Positions 25,267 through 34,746 are shown, numbered from the stretch's first letter. The stretch is DNA of 64,000 bases from TMED88 sp964515335 (GCA_964515335.1 CAZETS010000023.1:1-64000), one strand, 5' to 3'. The notes: generated by a model not told the origin, from the letters alone. Numbers and translations: made by a program.

Positions 25267-26964
25267 ATGATGCGGCGTCGAGCCGGTCGACGGTCGATGA
25301 GGACGGCGTGGGCGGGGCTCCTCGCAGCGGGAGCGTTCGTCGCGCCCGCCGCCGCCAGCGAGCGCGCCCGGGGCGTCGTGTTCGAGGACCGCAACGGCGA
25401 CGCGGTGCGTGATGCGGGCGAGCCCGGCCTTGCGGGTGTGCGCGTATCGAACGGCCGCGACGTGGTCGTCACCGGCGCCGGGGGCGCGTGGCAGCTCGAC
25501 GTCGAGGAGGCAGACGTCCTGTTCGTCACCAAGCCGGCGGGCTTCATGACGCCGGTCGGCGCCGACATGCTGCCGCGCTTCTACTACATCCATCAGCCGT
25601 CGGGTTCGCCGTCCGGCATGCGCTACCCGGGCGTCGCGCCGACCGGGCCGCTGCCGGACTCGATCGACTTCGCGCTCCACCGCATCGACGAGCCCGAGCG
25701 TTTCGAGGCCATCCTGATGGCCGACCCCCAGCCGCAGACCGAGGTCGAGCTCGACTGGCTGCGCGACGACGTGATCGCCCCGATGATCGGCACACGCGCG
25801 CGCTTCGGCATGACGATGGGCGACATCCTCTTCGACGACCTCTCGCTCTTTGCGCGCTACAACGCGATCGTCGGGCGGGTCGGCATCCCCTGGTACAACG
25901 TGCCGGGCAATCACGAGCTCAACTTCGACGCCGAGAGCGACGCGACTTCGCTCGAGACCTTCAAGCGCAACTACGGCCCGACCTACTACTCGTTCGAGAT
26001 CGGTCGCGCGGTCTTCTACGTGCTCGACGACATCGAGTACCGGGGCGGAGGCCAGGCGGACCCGGGCGACTACCGGGGCAACGGCGGCTACGAGGTGGCG
26101 TTCGGCAAGCGGCAGCTGCGCTGGCTCGAGCGCGACCTGGCCCACGTGCCGAACGACAAGCTCGTCTTCCTGGCCATGCACGCTCCCCTCGAGTCGTATC
26201 TGTACGGCCCCGAGAGCGCGCCGCGCGATCGCCGCAAGCTCTTTCGGCTGCTCGAAGGGCGTGAGCACCTCTTCTCGGTGGCCGGCCATACCCACACCAC
26301 CGAGCACCACTACTTCGGCCAGGCGGACGGCTTCCCCGGCCCGGGCGAGCTCCACCATCACGTGCTCGCCACGGCCTCGGGCAGCTGGTGGAGCGGGCCG
26401 CTCGACGAACGCGGCATTGCGGTCGCCGAGCAGCGCGACGGCACGCCGAACGGCCACCACGTGCTCGAGGTGGACGGCGTCGACGTAGGCGTCCGCTACC
26501 AGGCGGCCTCGGCCCCCGCCTACTTCCAGATGCGCGTTTCGCTCGACGCCCACGAGCATCACCACCGGCCCGAGACGCTCTGGCAGTTCCGGCCCGGCGA
26601 GCAGCTCGGGCTGCGGCTGTCGGTCGACCGGGTGCCCGCGGCGCGGGTCGTCGTGAACCTGTTCGACGGCGGTCCGCGCTCGGAGGTCACGATGGCCGTG
26701 GACGGCGGGCCGCCGGTCACGCTGGAGCGCGCGAGCCTGCCCGACCCGTTCGTGGGCGAGCTCTTCGCGCGAAACGAAGACACGAAGAAGCCGTGGGTGG
26801 AGGCCGTGCCCTCGTCTCACGTCTTCGTCGCGGAGCTGCCCGATGACCTCGGGCCGGGGACGTACCGGCTCACGCTGCGCGCCCGCGACGAGTTCGAGCG
26901 GGTCCATCACGCGCATCGCATCCTCGAGGTGACGGGAAGCAGCGCGCCGGCGGCGGGCCCCTAG
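25267..26964 (+). CDS. secreted calcineurin-like metallophosphoesterase with N-terminal SdrD-B-like domain
   Basis: The 565-residue product has a signal peptide (AWAGLLAAGAFVAPAAA). A short beta domain follows (GVVFEDRNGDAVRDAGEPGLAGVRVSNG), typical of the Cna-B/SdrD-like metallophosphoesterase N-domain. The phosphoesterase core then has MADPQPQ, MGDILFDD, NVPGNHELN, AMHAP and GHTHTTEHH supplying the two-metal ligands. A C-terminal beta domain (about 430-560) completes the calcineurin-like phosphoesterase N/core/C layout. It is likely a periplasmic or secreted phosphodiesterase/monoesterase. ATG 25267 and ATG 25270 are both possible after GGAGG; I report the first. Confidence 0.88.
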   Translation: MMRRRAGRRSMRTAWAGLLAAGAFVAPAAASERARGVVFEDRNGDAVRDAGEPGLAGVRVSNGRDVVVTGAGGAWQLDVEEADVLFVTKPAGFMTPVGADMLPRFYYIHQPSGSPSGMRYPGVAPTGPLPDSIDFALHRIDEPERFEAILMADPQPQTEVELDWLRDDVIAPMIGTRARFGMTMGDILFDDLSLFARYNAIVGRVGIPWYNVPGNHELNFDAESDATSLETFKRNYGPTYYSFEIGRAVFYVLDDIEYRGGGQADPGDYRGNGGYEVAFGKRQLRWLERDLAHVPNDKLVFLAMHAPLESYLYGPESAPRDRRKLFRLLEGREHLFSVAGHTHTTEHHYFGQADGFPGPGELHHHVLATASGSWWSGPLDERGIAVAEQRDGTPNGHHVLEVDGVDVGVRYQAASAPAYFQMRVSLDAHEHHHRPETLWQFRPGEQLGLRLSVDRVPAARVVVNLFDGGPRSEVTMAVDGGPPVTLERASLPDPFVGELFARNEDTKKPWVEAVPSSHVFVAELPDDLGPGTYRLTLRARDEFERVHHAHRILEVTGSSAPAAGP

Positions 26965-27006
26965 CCGGCCCTGGCCCGGCCTCGAGCGAGGCCCGATACT
27001 CGACGC

Positions 27007-27969
27007 ATGGGTGGACAGCTCTACGTGAGCGAGGCCGTCGAGGCGGCCTGCGGCCCGCAGCTCGACCGGGTAGGGCCGGGCATGCCGCGGTTCGTGGCCC
27101 GGGCGGGCGGTCCCGATCCCGACTTCGCTTCGATCGAGGCGCTCTACTTCTCGGGAGACGTCTTCCCGCACCGCTCGCGCGAGTTCGCGGTCGTCGCCCT
27201 CAAGGCCGAGAACCTGCGCTGGCTGCACACCTTCAGCGCGGGCGTCGACGATCGCTTCTTCCGGATGCTGCTCGAGCGCGGCGTGAAGCTCTCGACATCG
27301 TCGGGCGTCCACGCCGTGCCCATCGCGCAGACGGTCGCGCTCTACCTGCTGGCGTTGACGCGCGACCTGCCGGGCTGGCTCTCCGATCAGGCCGCTCACC
27401 GCTGGAATCCCCGCGACGTGCGCGATCTTCAGGGGCTGCGCCTCGGCGTGCTCGGGATGGGGCCGATCGGCGTCGAGACGGCGAAGCTCGGGCAGGCGCT
27501 CGGTATGCGGGTGACCGGCGTGCGCCGCGCACCGCAGGGCGACGAGCCCTGCGAGACGCTGCCCCTCGCCGACCTCGACGAGCTGTTGCCGCGGCTCGAC
27601 GCCGTGGTGGTCGCGCTGCCGCTCGCCGAAGCGACCCGGGGCCTGATCGACGCCCGGCGGCTCTCGCTCATGAAGCCCGGGGCGTTGTTCGTGAACGTCG
27701 GTCGGGGGCCGATCGTCGACGAGCCGGCCCTCGTCGAGGCGCTACGCTCGGGGCATCTCGGGGGCGCCGGGCTCGACGTCTTCGCCGAGGAGCCGCTGCC
27801 CGGATCGAGCCCGCTCTGGGAGCTGCCGAACGTGATCATCACCCCCCACAGCTCGGGCGACACCCCCGCCAATCACGACCGCGCCAACGAGATCTTCGTC
27901 GAGAACCTCGGGCGCTTCTCGAAGGGTGAACGGCTTCGCAACGAGGTCGAGGCAGCGGGGGCGACATGA
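27007..27969 (+). CDS. D-2-hydroxyacid dehydrogenase, NAD-dependent
   Basis: The 320-residue protein fits the D-isomer-specific 2-hydroxyacid dehydrogenase family. It has the Rossmann motif LGVLGMGPIGVETAKLGQALG, and the catalytic Arg, Glu and His in NVGRGPIVDE, DVFAEEPLP and ITPHSSGDTP. Such enzymes interconvert 2-keto acids and D-2-hydroxy acids such as glyoxylate, phosphoglycerate or longer substrates; which one cannot be read from the sequence. Its stop overlaps the start of the next gene (ATGA at 27966-27969), so it is translationally coupled to the phytanoyl-CoA dioxygenase homologue. Confidence 0.92.
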   Translation: MGGQLYVSEAVEAACGPQLDRVGPGMPRFVARAGGPDPDFASIEALYFSGDVFPHRSREFAVVALKAENLRWLHTFSAGVDDRFFRMLLERGVKLSTSSGVHAVPIAQTVALYLLALTRDLPGWLSDQAAHRWNPRDVRDLQGLRLGVLGMGPIGVETAKLGQALGMRVTGVRRAPQGDEPCETLPLADLDELLPRLDAVVVALPLAEATRGLIDARRLSLMKPGALFVNVGRGPIVDEPALVEALRSGHLGGAGLDVFAEEPLPGSSPLWELPNVIITPHSSGDTPANHDRANEIFVENLGRFSKGERLRNEVEAAGAT

Positions 27970-28796
27970 GCGCCGCTCCGGTGATCGATCCCCGCAACCG
28001 GGACTTCGTCTGGGTCGACCGTTCGGGTCCCTCGAGGCTGCTCACTCCGCAGCAGGTGCGCGCCTTCGACGAGCAGGGCTTCGTGGTGATCGAGGACGCG
28101 TTCGACGCCGACACGGTGGCCGGACTGGTGGCGGATCTCGACGAGGCGGAGCGGGCCACGGACGCGTTCCTGCGCACTCGCCCGGACGGCCGCCTCTTCA
28201 TCGCCCGGGCCGACGAGATCACCTTCTCTCCCCACCTCGTCAATCGCTCGGAGCGCGCGCGGGCCTTCACGCGCGGGAAGTTCTTCCAGGACCTCGTCCA
28301 CGACCTGATCGGCCCGAACGTGCGGCTCTACTGGGATCAGGCCGTCTACAAGAAGCCGGGCACCGAGGTGCCGTTTCCGTGGCATCAGGACAACGGCTAC
28401 ACGTTCGTCGAGCCGCAGCAGTACGTCACCTGCTGGGTGGCCCTGACGGATGCGGCGGTCGAGACGGGTTGTCCGTGGATCGTGCCGGGCTTGCATCGGG
28501 GCGGCACGCTCCGCCACGAGATGACCGATCTCGGCTGGGAGTGCTTCGCCGAGCCGCCGGCCCCGCCCGTGGCGGCGCCGGTCCGGGCGGGCGGTGTGGT
28601 GGTGTTCTCGTCGCTCTCGCCCCACAAGACCGGGCCGAACCGCAGCGCCGACCACGTTCGCAAGGCCTACATCGTGCAGTTCGCACCCGACGGCGCCCAG
28701 GTGTTGGAGTCGGTCGAAGGTCGCACCGTGCGCACGAGTTGCGACGCCGCCGATCGCCAGTACCCGGTGCTGATCGATGGGAAGGCGCCTGCTTGA
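27966..28796 (+). CDS. phytanoyl-CoA dioxygenase (PhyH) family oxygenase
   Basis: The 276-residue protein is an Fe(II)/2-oxoglutarate-dependent oxygenase of the PhyH family. The metal triad is the HQD of PFPWHQDNGYTF near residue 139-141 and a distal His in SSLSPHKTGPNRS near 220, with a following Arg (DHVRKAYIVQF) suited to bind 2-oxoglutarate. Opening residues LTPQQVRAFDEQGFVVIEDAFD are typical of the family. Coupling with a D-2-hydroxyacid dehydrogenase suggests successive hydroxylation and oxidation of one substrate. It ends 69 bases before the convergent E1 dehydrogenase. Confidence 0.9.
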   Translation: MSAAPVIDPRNRDFVWVDRSGPSRLLTPQQVRAFDEQGFVVIEDAFDADTVAGLVADLDEAERATDAFLRTRPDGRLFIARADEITFSPHLVNRSERARAFTRGKFFQDLVHDLIGPNVRLYWDQAVYKKPGTEVPFPWHQDNGYTFVEPQQYVTCWVALTDAAVETGCPWIVPGLHRGGTLRHEMTDLGWECFAEPPAPPVAAPVRAGGVVVFSSLSPHKTGPNRSADHVRKAYIVQFAPDGAQVLESVEGRTVRTSCDAADRQYPVLIDGKAPA

Positions 28797-28865
28797 CGCG
28801 ACGGCGGGGTGGCCGCTCAGCGGACCCGGTCGACGTCGATGGGTGACGACAGGGCGCGCTCCTGG

Positions 28866-31070
28866 TCAGCGGCCCAGCAGTCGCCGCGCCGCCGACAGCA
28901 CCGCGTCTTCGTCGATCAGCACGTGTGTGGCCGCCGGGCCGAGGGGCACGTAGCCGTCCCGAGCCCGGACCGAAGCCAGCGCACCGCGGTGTCCGCGCTC
29001 GGCGAGGGAGGCCACGACCGCGTCGGCCACACCGCCGCTGGCGCGGCACTCGTCGACCACCAGGCACGGCGCCGCATCGGGCAGGCGGGCGACGAGGTCG
29101 TCGAGCGGCAACGGCGCCAGCCAGCGCAGGTCGACGACGCGTACGGCCAGGCCGTCCTCTTCGGCCAGCCGCCGGGCGGCGCGCAGGCTCATGCGCAGGC
29201 CGTTCGCGTAGCTGACCAGCACGACCTCGGGCCGCTCGGCGCCGTAGGCTCCGCAGCGCCCCGGCGGCAGGTCGCTCGCGCCGGCCTCGAGGAGCGGGCG
29301 CAGCCAGCCGCCGTCGCCGTGGTCGTGCAGGTCGCGCTCGAAGTACAGCGCGATCGGCTCGAGGAACGCGACGACCCGTCCTTCCGTCTCGGCCAGGCGG
29401 GCCGCGGCGTGCAGCATGCGCGCCGCATCGTCGCCGAAGGCCGGGGCGGCCACCAGCAGGCCGGGGATCTCGCGCAGCGCCGCCACCGCGTTGTCGTTGT
29501 GGAAGTGTCCGCCGAACCCCTTCTGGTACGCGAACGACGCGATGCGCACGATCAGCGGATTGTGGAAGGCGCCGTTCGAGAAGAAGCCGAGCGAGCAGGC
29601 CTCGCCGCGCAGCTGGTCGATGGCGTTGTGGACGTACGCGAGATACTGGATCTCCGCGATCGGCAGCAGCCCGGCGAGCCCCATGCCCTGGGCGGCGCCG
29701 AGGATCGCGGTCTCGTCGAGCTGTGTGTCGAACACCCGGGTCTCGCCGAAGTGGCGCTGCAGCCCGGCCGTGATGCCGTAGGCCCCGCCCTTGCGTCCGA
29801 CGTCCTCGCCGAAGATCGAGGCGCCGGGATGCGTGGCGAGGATCGTTGCGAGGGCGTTTCCGAGATGGGCGGCCAGCGTGCCGGGCTCGGCGTGGCCGGC
29901 CGGGGCTGGGCTGCTTGCGGACGAGGGGGCCGGCGACGGGATCGCGTGGCCGGGTCCGCAGGCTGATTCGGGCGGTGGCAGCGGGGCGAGCACCTGCTCG
30001 GCCGTGGTGAGCGCGCGTGCGTCCGCGACGGCCTCGTGATGCGCAGCGATCTCGGCCTCGGCGGCGTCGCGCAGCGCGAGCAGCTCGTCGGGCTGCGCGA
30101 GCCCTGCGGCGACGAGCGCCCGGGCCGTCTCGCGCAGCGGATCGCGCGACTCCATGTCGGCGATCTCCGAGGCGCGCAGGTAGGCGGTCTCGGCGTCGCT
30201 GCCGGCGTGACCTCCGAGGCGAACCGTCTCGAGGTGCAGCAGCACCGGGGCCCGCGCGTCGCGGCAGCGGCGGATCGCGTGATCGATCGATCGCCACACC
30301 TCGTCGAGGGCGCCCGCTGCCCGCACGTACTCGAGATCCGGCAGCCCGCGCCACGTCTGCTCGAGCCAGCCGGGCGGCGTGCGCTCGGAGATGCCGAGCC
30401 CGTTGTCCTCGCAGACGAAGAGGATCGGCACCGCGTGCCCGCGGCGATGGGCGTAGCGCGCGGCCTGGATTCCCGACAGCGCGGTGGCGTGGTTCGACGA
30501 GGCGTCGCCGAACGAGCAGACGACGATCGCGCGCTCGTCCACCGGCATGCGCAGGCCGAGCCGCCGGCGGCGGGACAGACCGAACGCCAGTCCCGTCGCC
30601 TTGGGGAGGTGGGAAGCGATCGTGCTCGTTTGCGGCACGATCCAGAGCGGGCGGCTGCCCCACACCTTGTGGCGGCCACCGGCGATGGGATCCGCCGCGG
30701 CGGCGCGAAGCGACAGCAGCACGTCGCGGATCGCGTTGTGTTGGCCGGCCCGGGCGGCGCGGGCGAGGAAGAGCGCGCCCGAGCGGTAGTGGAGCAGGCA
30801 CGGGTCCTCGATCTCGAGCAGTCGGCCGAGGATCGCGTTCCGCTCGTGCCCGGCGCTGCCGATCGTGTAGTAGCCCGTGCCCTCGGCCCGCATCCTTCGA
30901 GCCGCCCGGTCGAGTGCGCGGCTGCCGATCTGCGCGGCGAAGAGCGCGATCGACTCGTCGCGTGACAGCAGGCGTGTCAGCGGGTGTTTCCGGCTGTTTT
31001 CGGGCGGAACCTCACGCATTTCCTCGAGCTCGGAGACGAGCTGCGCGTCGAGGATGTCGAGTCGGTCCAT
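28866..31070 (-). CDS. thiamine-diphosphate 2-oxoacid dehydrogenase E1, alpha and beta subunits fused
   Basis: The 734-residue product joins an E1-alpha domain (about 30-350) and an E1-beta domain (about 400-730). The alpha part holds the ThDP-binding motif SFGDASSNHATALSGIQAA...CEDNG and the beta part starts IFGEDVGRKGGAYGITAGL. The linker near 370-400 is Pro/Ala/Ser-rich. The fused form resembles branched-chain or acetoin-type 2-oxoacid dehydrogenases, in which E1 decarboxylates a 2-keto acid and passes the acyl group to E2. No E2 or E3 gene lies in this window. ATG at 31070; convergent with PhyH, divergent from the surface protein at 31311. Confidence 0.9.
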   Translation of the reverse strand: MDRLDILDAQLVSELEEMREVPPENSRKHPLTRLLSRDESIALFAAQIGSRALDRAARRMRAEGTGYYTIGSAGHERNAILGRLLEIEDPCLLHYRSGALFLARAARAGQHNAIRDVLLSLRAAAADPIAGGRHKVWGSRPLWIVPQTSTIASHLPKATGLAFGLSRRRRLGLRMPVDERAIVVCSFGDASSNHATALSGIQAARYAHRRGHAVPILFVCEDNGLGISERTPPGWLEQTWRGLPDLEYVRAAGALDEVWRSIDHAIRRCRDARAPVLLHLETVRLGGHAGSDAETAYLRASEIADMESRDPLRETARALVAAGLAQPDELLALRDAAEAEIAAHHEAVADARALTTAEQVLAPLPPPESACGPGHAIPSPAPSSASSPAPAGHAEPGTLAAHLGNALATILATHPGASIFGEDVGRKGGAYGITAGLQRHFGETRVFDTQLDETAILGAAQGMGLAGLLPIAEIQYLAYVHNAIDQLRGEACSLGFFSNGAFHNPLIVRIASFAYQKGFGGHFHNDNAVAALREIPGLLVAAPAFGDDAARMLHAAARLAETEGRVVAFLEPIALYFERDLHDHGDGGWLRPLLEAGASDLPPGRCGAYGAERPEVVLVSYANGLRMSLRAARRLAEEDGLAVRVVDLRWLAPLPLDDLVARLPDAAPCLVVDECRASGGVADAVVASLAERGHRGALASVRARDGYVPLGPAATHVLIDEDAVLSAARRLLGR

Positions 31071-31310
31071 GTCCGGCGTGTCGGCCGTGCGGGGCGTCGG
31101 CCAAACGGCCGATCGCGGATTGCAGTCGGGCGAAAGCTCTCCGCGCCGGGCGGAACCTCGTCGGTCGACCCGATCGCAACGCGCCCGGCATTCGTCCGCC
31201 GGGGGTGATTGCCATCACATCGTTCGAGGCGTGCCTGGGCGATTCAAGGGCCGGCTCCGGGATTCGGACGGGATCCAGGCCGGAGTCCGTGCCTGGGAAG
31301 GACCCGACCG
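31071..31310. promoter_or_regulatory. divergent intergenic region, E1 dehydrogenase / surface protein
   Basis: The 240 bases separate divergent genes. A GGGAAGGA tract near 31295-31302 serves the ATG at 31311. No convincing promoter hexamers or operators were seen. Confidence 0.3.
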
Positions 31311-33431
31311 ATGGGCAAGATTTCACTGCATCGATGTATCGCGCACGCTCGCTTCCGCCTCGCGGCGGCGCTCGTCGTCGCGCTGCCGCTGCTGCTCGCG
31401 ACCGGCAGCGCGCAGGCGCGGCTCGCGACGATCCAGTGGACCGACCCGAATCCCGCGCCGTCCCCGGTGACGAACTTCCGCCTCCACGTCGGCACGACTT
31501 CGGGCTCGTACGGCGCGATCGTCGACCTCGGCCTGCCCACTCCGAACGCGAGCGGCGTCTTCACGGCCTCGGCGAACGTGCCCGACGACGTCGACGTGTA
31601 CATCGTGATGACGGCCTTCGAGGTGAGCGGTCTCGAGAGCGCCTGGTCGAACGAGCAGGTCCTCGCCGCGCCGCCGCCGGCCGGCGACCAGCTGCCCGAC
31701 GGCCAGATCGACTCGCCGACTGGCAGCCCGGTGATCGCTGCTGGGCAGAGCATCGCGTTCGCCGGCTCGGGCTTCGATCCCGACGGCGGACCGGTGACGT
31801 ACTCGTGGGACTTCGACCCGATCGGATCCGACGTGCCCGGCTCGACGCAGCAGAACCCGGGCGCCGTCACCTTCCCGAACGCGGGCACCTTCGTCGTCAC
31901 GCTCACCGTGACCGACGACGAGGGCAACTCAGATCCTTCGCCGGCGACGATCGTAGTCGACGTGCAGCCGATCGCGTCTCAGCCGCCGGGCGGCGGCAAC
32001 GCCGGTGTCACCGGGCTGCGGCTGGCCGGCCGCGTGACGACCGACTCGTCGGTGGCCGCCGCGCCGGACGGCGACACGCGCCTGTTCGTCGCGGCGCGCA
32101 GCGGACTGATCCGCGTCGTCGAGGGCGGCTACCCCCGCGCGACGGCGTTCCTCGACCTCTCCGACGACGTCTCGGCCGCGGATGGCTACGGCGGCGTGCT
32201 CGGACTGGTCTTCGACCCGGACTACGCGACCAACGGCCACCTCTTCGTGACGCGCGTCGATGCCGGCGGCGACCTGGTGCTCTCGCGCTTCAGCCTCGGC
32301 GCGCACCCCTACGTGGCCGATCGCGCGAGCGAGGTCCAGCTGCTGCGTCTTCCGCTGCCGCACGCCGGCAACCCGGGCGGCGGGCTCGCCTTCGGGCCCG
32401 GCGGCTTCCTGTTCGTGGGCGTGGGCGACGGCGGCGGGGCGGGTGATCCCGACGATCGCGCCCAGGACCCGACCGCTCTGCACGGCAAGCTGCTGCGCCT
32501 CGACGTGGGCGTACCCGCGGCCGCGGACAGCATTGCGGCCGGGGCGTACTCGATTCCCGCCGACAACCCGTTCCTCGGCGGCTCGACCCGCGACGAGATC
32601 TGGGCCCTCGGTCTGCGCGACCCGGCGCGCATCAGCGTCGACCGGCAGACCGGCGCGCTCTGGATCAGCGACCCGGGCGCCGGCGTGCGCGAGGAGATCA
32701 ACTTCGAGTCCGGCACCGACGCGGGTGGCCACAACTACGGCTGGGACGTCACCTCGGGCACGCTCTGCAACCCGACCGACCCGTCGCCGGCGCCTTCGTG
32801 CAGCGACCCCGGAATCACGGACCCGATCTTCGAGTACGCCGCCAGCGCCTCGAGCTGCGGAATCATCGGCGGCCACGTCTACCGCGGCGCCCACCTCGAA
32901 TTCCAGGGCCAGTACTTCTTCGCCGCGGGCTGCTCGGGCAATGTCTGGAGCTACGACCGCGTGAACGACCAGCTCTACAACCGCACGCTGGAGTTCCTCG
33001 AGGGCGGAACCGCGAACCCGGCCGCGATCGCTCTGGCCGAGGGGGGCACGGGCGAGCTCTATGTGCTGGCTGTCGACGGACGGGTGCACGAGATCCGCAG
33101 CGACGTGCCGAGCTGTCGCGACGGCGTCGACAACGACGCCGACGGACTGATCGACTATCCGCAGGATCCCGGCTGCGCGGATCCCGACGCCGAGACAGAG
33201 GTGCCGCTGTGCGACGACGGCTTCGACAACGACCTCGACGGCCAGATCGACACGAACGACCCGGAGTGCGGCGCCTCGCACCAGAACGTCGAGGCCGAAG
33301 CGGCCGCCCTCCACGAGATCGCCGGCGAGGAGATCTTCTGCGGCCTCGGCGCCGAGCTGGTCTTCATCATCCCGGCCTTCATGTGGCTGCGGCGGGCGGG
33401 GCGGCGGGCGGTTCGGCTGGTCGGCGCCTGA
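31311..33431 (+). CDS. exported PKD-domain / soluble-glucose-dehydrogenase-like surface protein
   Basis: The 706-residue product has a signal peptide (AAALVVALPLLLATGSAQA), an FN3-like domain (about 37-120) and a PKD domain (about 135-220, DFDP and FVVTLTVTDDEGNSD). A six-bladed propeller like PQQ-type sugar dehydrogenases follows (about 235-570, LGLVFDPDYATNGHLFV, HAGNPGGGLAFGPGG, GLRDPARISVD). After it come two Asp/Asn-rich Cys modules (CRDGVDNDADGLIDYP...GC and CDDGFDNDLDGQIDTNDPEC), probably calcium-binding. The tail is CGLGAELVFIIPAFMWLRRA with a basic end, resembling a C-terminal sorting signal. Enzyme activity is unproven. ATG 31311 follows a GGGAAGGA. Confidence 0.82.
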   Translation: MGKISLHRCIAHARFRLAAALVVALPLLLATGSAQARLATIQWTDPNPAPSPVTNFRLHVGTTSGSYGAIVDLGLPTPNASGVFTASANVPDDVDVYIVMTAFEVSGLESAWSNEQVLAAPPPAGDQLPDGQIDSPTGSPVIAAGQSIAFAGSGFDPDGGPVTYSWDFDPIGSDVPGSTQQNPGAVTFPNAGTFVVTLTVTDDEGNSDPSPATIVVDVQPIASQPPGGGNAGVTGLRLAGRVTTDSSVAAAPDGDTRLFVAARSGLIRVVEGGYPRATAFLDLSDDVSAADGYGGVLGLVFDPDYATNGHLFVTRVDAGGDLVLSRFSLGAHPYVADRASEVQLLRLPLPHAGNPGGGLAFGPGGFLFVGVGDGGGAGDPDDRAQDPTALHGKLLRLDVGVPAAADSIAAGAYSIPADNPFLGGSTRDEIWALGLRDPARISVDRQTGALWISDPGAGVREEINFESGTDAGGHNYGWDVTSGTLCNPTDPSPAPSCSDPGITDPIFEYAASASSCGIIGGHVYRGAHLEFQGQYFFAAGCSGNVWSYDRVNDQLYNRTLEFLEGGTANPAAIALAEGGTGELYVLAVDGRVHEIRSDVPSCRDGVDNDADGLIDYPQDPGCADPDAETEVPLCDDGFDNDLDGQIDTNDPECGASHQNVEAEAAALHEIAGEEIFCGLGAELVFIIPAFMWLRRAGRRAVRLVGA

Positions 33432-33444
33432 GGGGCGAGCTCCG

Positions 33445-34683
33445 CTACTCGACCTCGAACGCGAGGCCCGCGTGCTCGACGAGTCGCTCGAGCAGCGACT
33501 CGCCCATCGCCGCGGCCGGCGTGGAGAAGCCTCCGGGCGCCGAGAGGTCGTCCCTGGCCAGGCACACGGCGGCCTCGCCGAGCATGCGGGCCGTCGACCC
33601 GTAGCCCGGGTCGCGGTCGCCGGTGACCCTCGCGCGCAGCGACGAAGCGGGCTCTTTCGGGTGCTCGGCGTGCAGTCGCAGATCGAAGTAGCCGGCCTCG
33701 CGGGCGGCCTGCGACGGTCCCTCGCCGGGTGACGGCAGGCCGCGCGCCAGCAGCCTTCGCAGCGGCCCGATCGCCGCCAGCGCCATCCCGCCGCCGATCG
33801 CAGCCGTGGTTGCGGTCGCTCGGGTGGCGCCGAGGGGGCCCCGGCCCATCAGCACGCCCTCGTCGTAGCGGAAGTCGCGTCCGTACGCGTAGTCGAGCAG
33901 GGCATTGGTGCGCCGCACGATCTTCGTGTCGACGCCCGCCATCACGAAGGGCGCCACCCACTCGTCGAAGTCGCCGTCGTGCCAGGGCGAGCGGCGCTCC
34001 GGTTCGTCGGGCCCCGAGCGCTCGTCCGCCGGATTGATCGAGTACGGCTCGTTCATGGCGCGCATCACGGCGGGATCGTGCCGCGCCTCCTCCATCATGT
34101 TCAGCATGCTCGCGATGGTGCCGCCCGAGGCGCCGCCGCTGAACCCTTGCACCCGGAGCTTGACGTGCGGCGAGGTGACGCCGTGGCGCGTCTGCATCTC
34201 GCGCTGGACGAACCACGTGCCGAGGTCCGAGGGGATGCAGTCGAACCCGCAGGCGTGGACGATACGGGCGCCGCTCTTGCGGGCCGCGTCGTGGTGCGTG
34301 TCGATCATGCGCTGCATCCAGTGGACCTCCCCGGTGAGGTCGCAGTAGTGGGTGCCGCCGGTCGCGCAGGCTTCGACGAGGGGCGACCCGAAGCGCGCGT
34401 ACGGGCCGACCGTCGTGCACACCACCCGTGTGCGGGCCGCCAGGAGTCGCATTGCCTCCCCGTCGCCCGCATCCGCGACGATCAGCGGCAGGTCCGTCGC
34501 GCCCGGACCGAGGCGGTCGCGCACCGCGCGCAGCTTGGGCTCGCTGCGGCCGGCGAGGGCCCAGCGCAGGCCGCCGCCGGCGCCGTGTCGTTCGCAGAGG
34601 TACTCGGCGACGAGGCCTCCCGTGAAGCCGGTCGCGCCCTGCAGCACCACGTCGAACTCGCGGTCACTGTCGGCGGTCTGCAT
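33445..34683 (-). CDS. saccharopine dehydrogenase-like NADP-binding protein (trans-acting enoyl reductase type)
   Basis: The 412-residue protein opens DVVLQGATGFTGGLVAEYL, a Rossmann motif of the saccharopine-dehydrogenase NADP domain. HYCDLTGEVHWMQRMIDTHHDAARKSG and RIVHACGFDCIPSDLGTWFVQ follow; these are typical of the Rv2449c/Rv2953-like trans-acting enoyl reductase group. The true lysine-pathway enzyme is a poor match. A role in lipid or polyketide-type reduction is possible. ATG 34683 is preceded by AGGACAG. It lies 63 bases downstream of the alpha/beta hydrolase gene on the same strand and is convergent with the PKD surface protein. Confidence 0.85.
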   Translation of the reverse strand: MQTADSDREFDVVLQGATGFTGGLVAEYLCERHGAGGGLRWALAGRSEPKLRAVRDRLGPGATDLPLIVADAGDGEAMRLLAARTRVVCTTVGPYARFGSPLVEACATGGTHYCDLTGEVHWMQRMIDTHHDAARKSGARIVHACGFDCIPSDLGTWFVQREMQTRHGVTSPHVKLRVQGFSGGASGGTIASMLNMMEEARHDPAVMRAMNEPYSINPADERSGPDEPERRSPWHDGDFDEWVAPFVMAGVDTKIVRRTNALLDYAYGRDFRYDEGVLMGRGPLGATRATATTAAIGGGMALAAIGPLRRLLARGLPSPGEGPSQAAREAGYFDLRLHAEHPKEPASSLRARVTGDRDPGYGSTARMLGEAAVCLARDDLSAPGGFSTPAAAMGESLLERLVEHAGLAFEVE

Positions 34684-34746
34684 GCGCTGTCCTCCTGGCC
34701 GCGGTTTCGCGGTGGGCTCTCGTGCCGGATCGCCGGGAGCGTCGCG

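Noticed and set aside
24523..27399. A long - strand frame opposite the stress protein, phosphoesterase and hydroxyacid dehydrogenase genes
   Set aside because: It is antisense to three recognisable genes and has no domain or motif.
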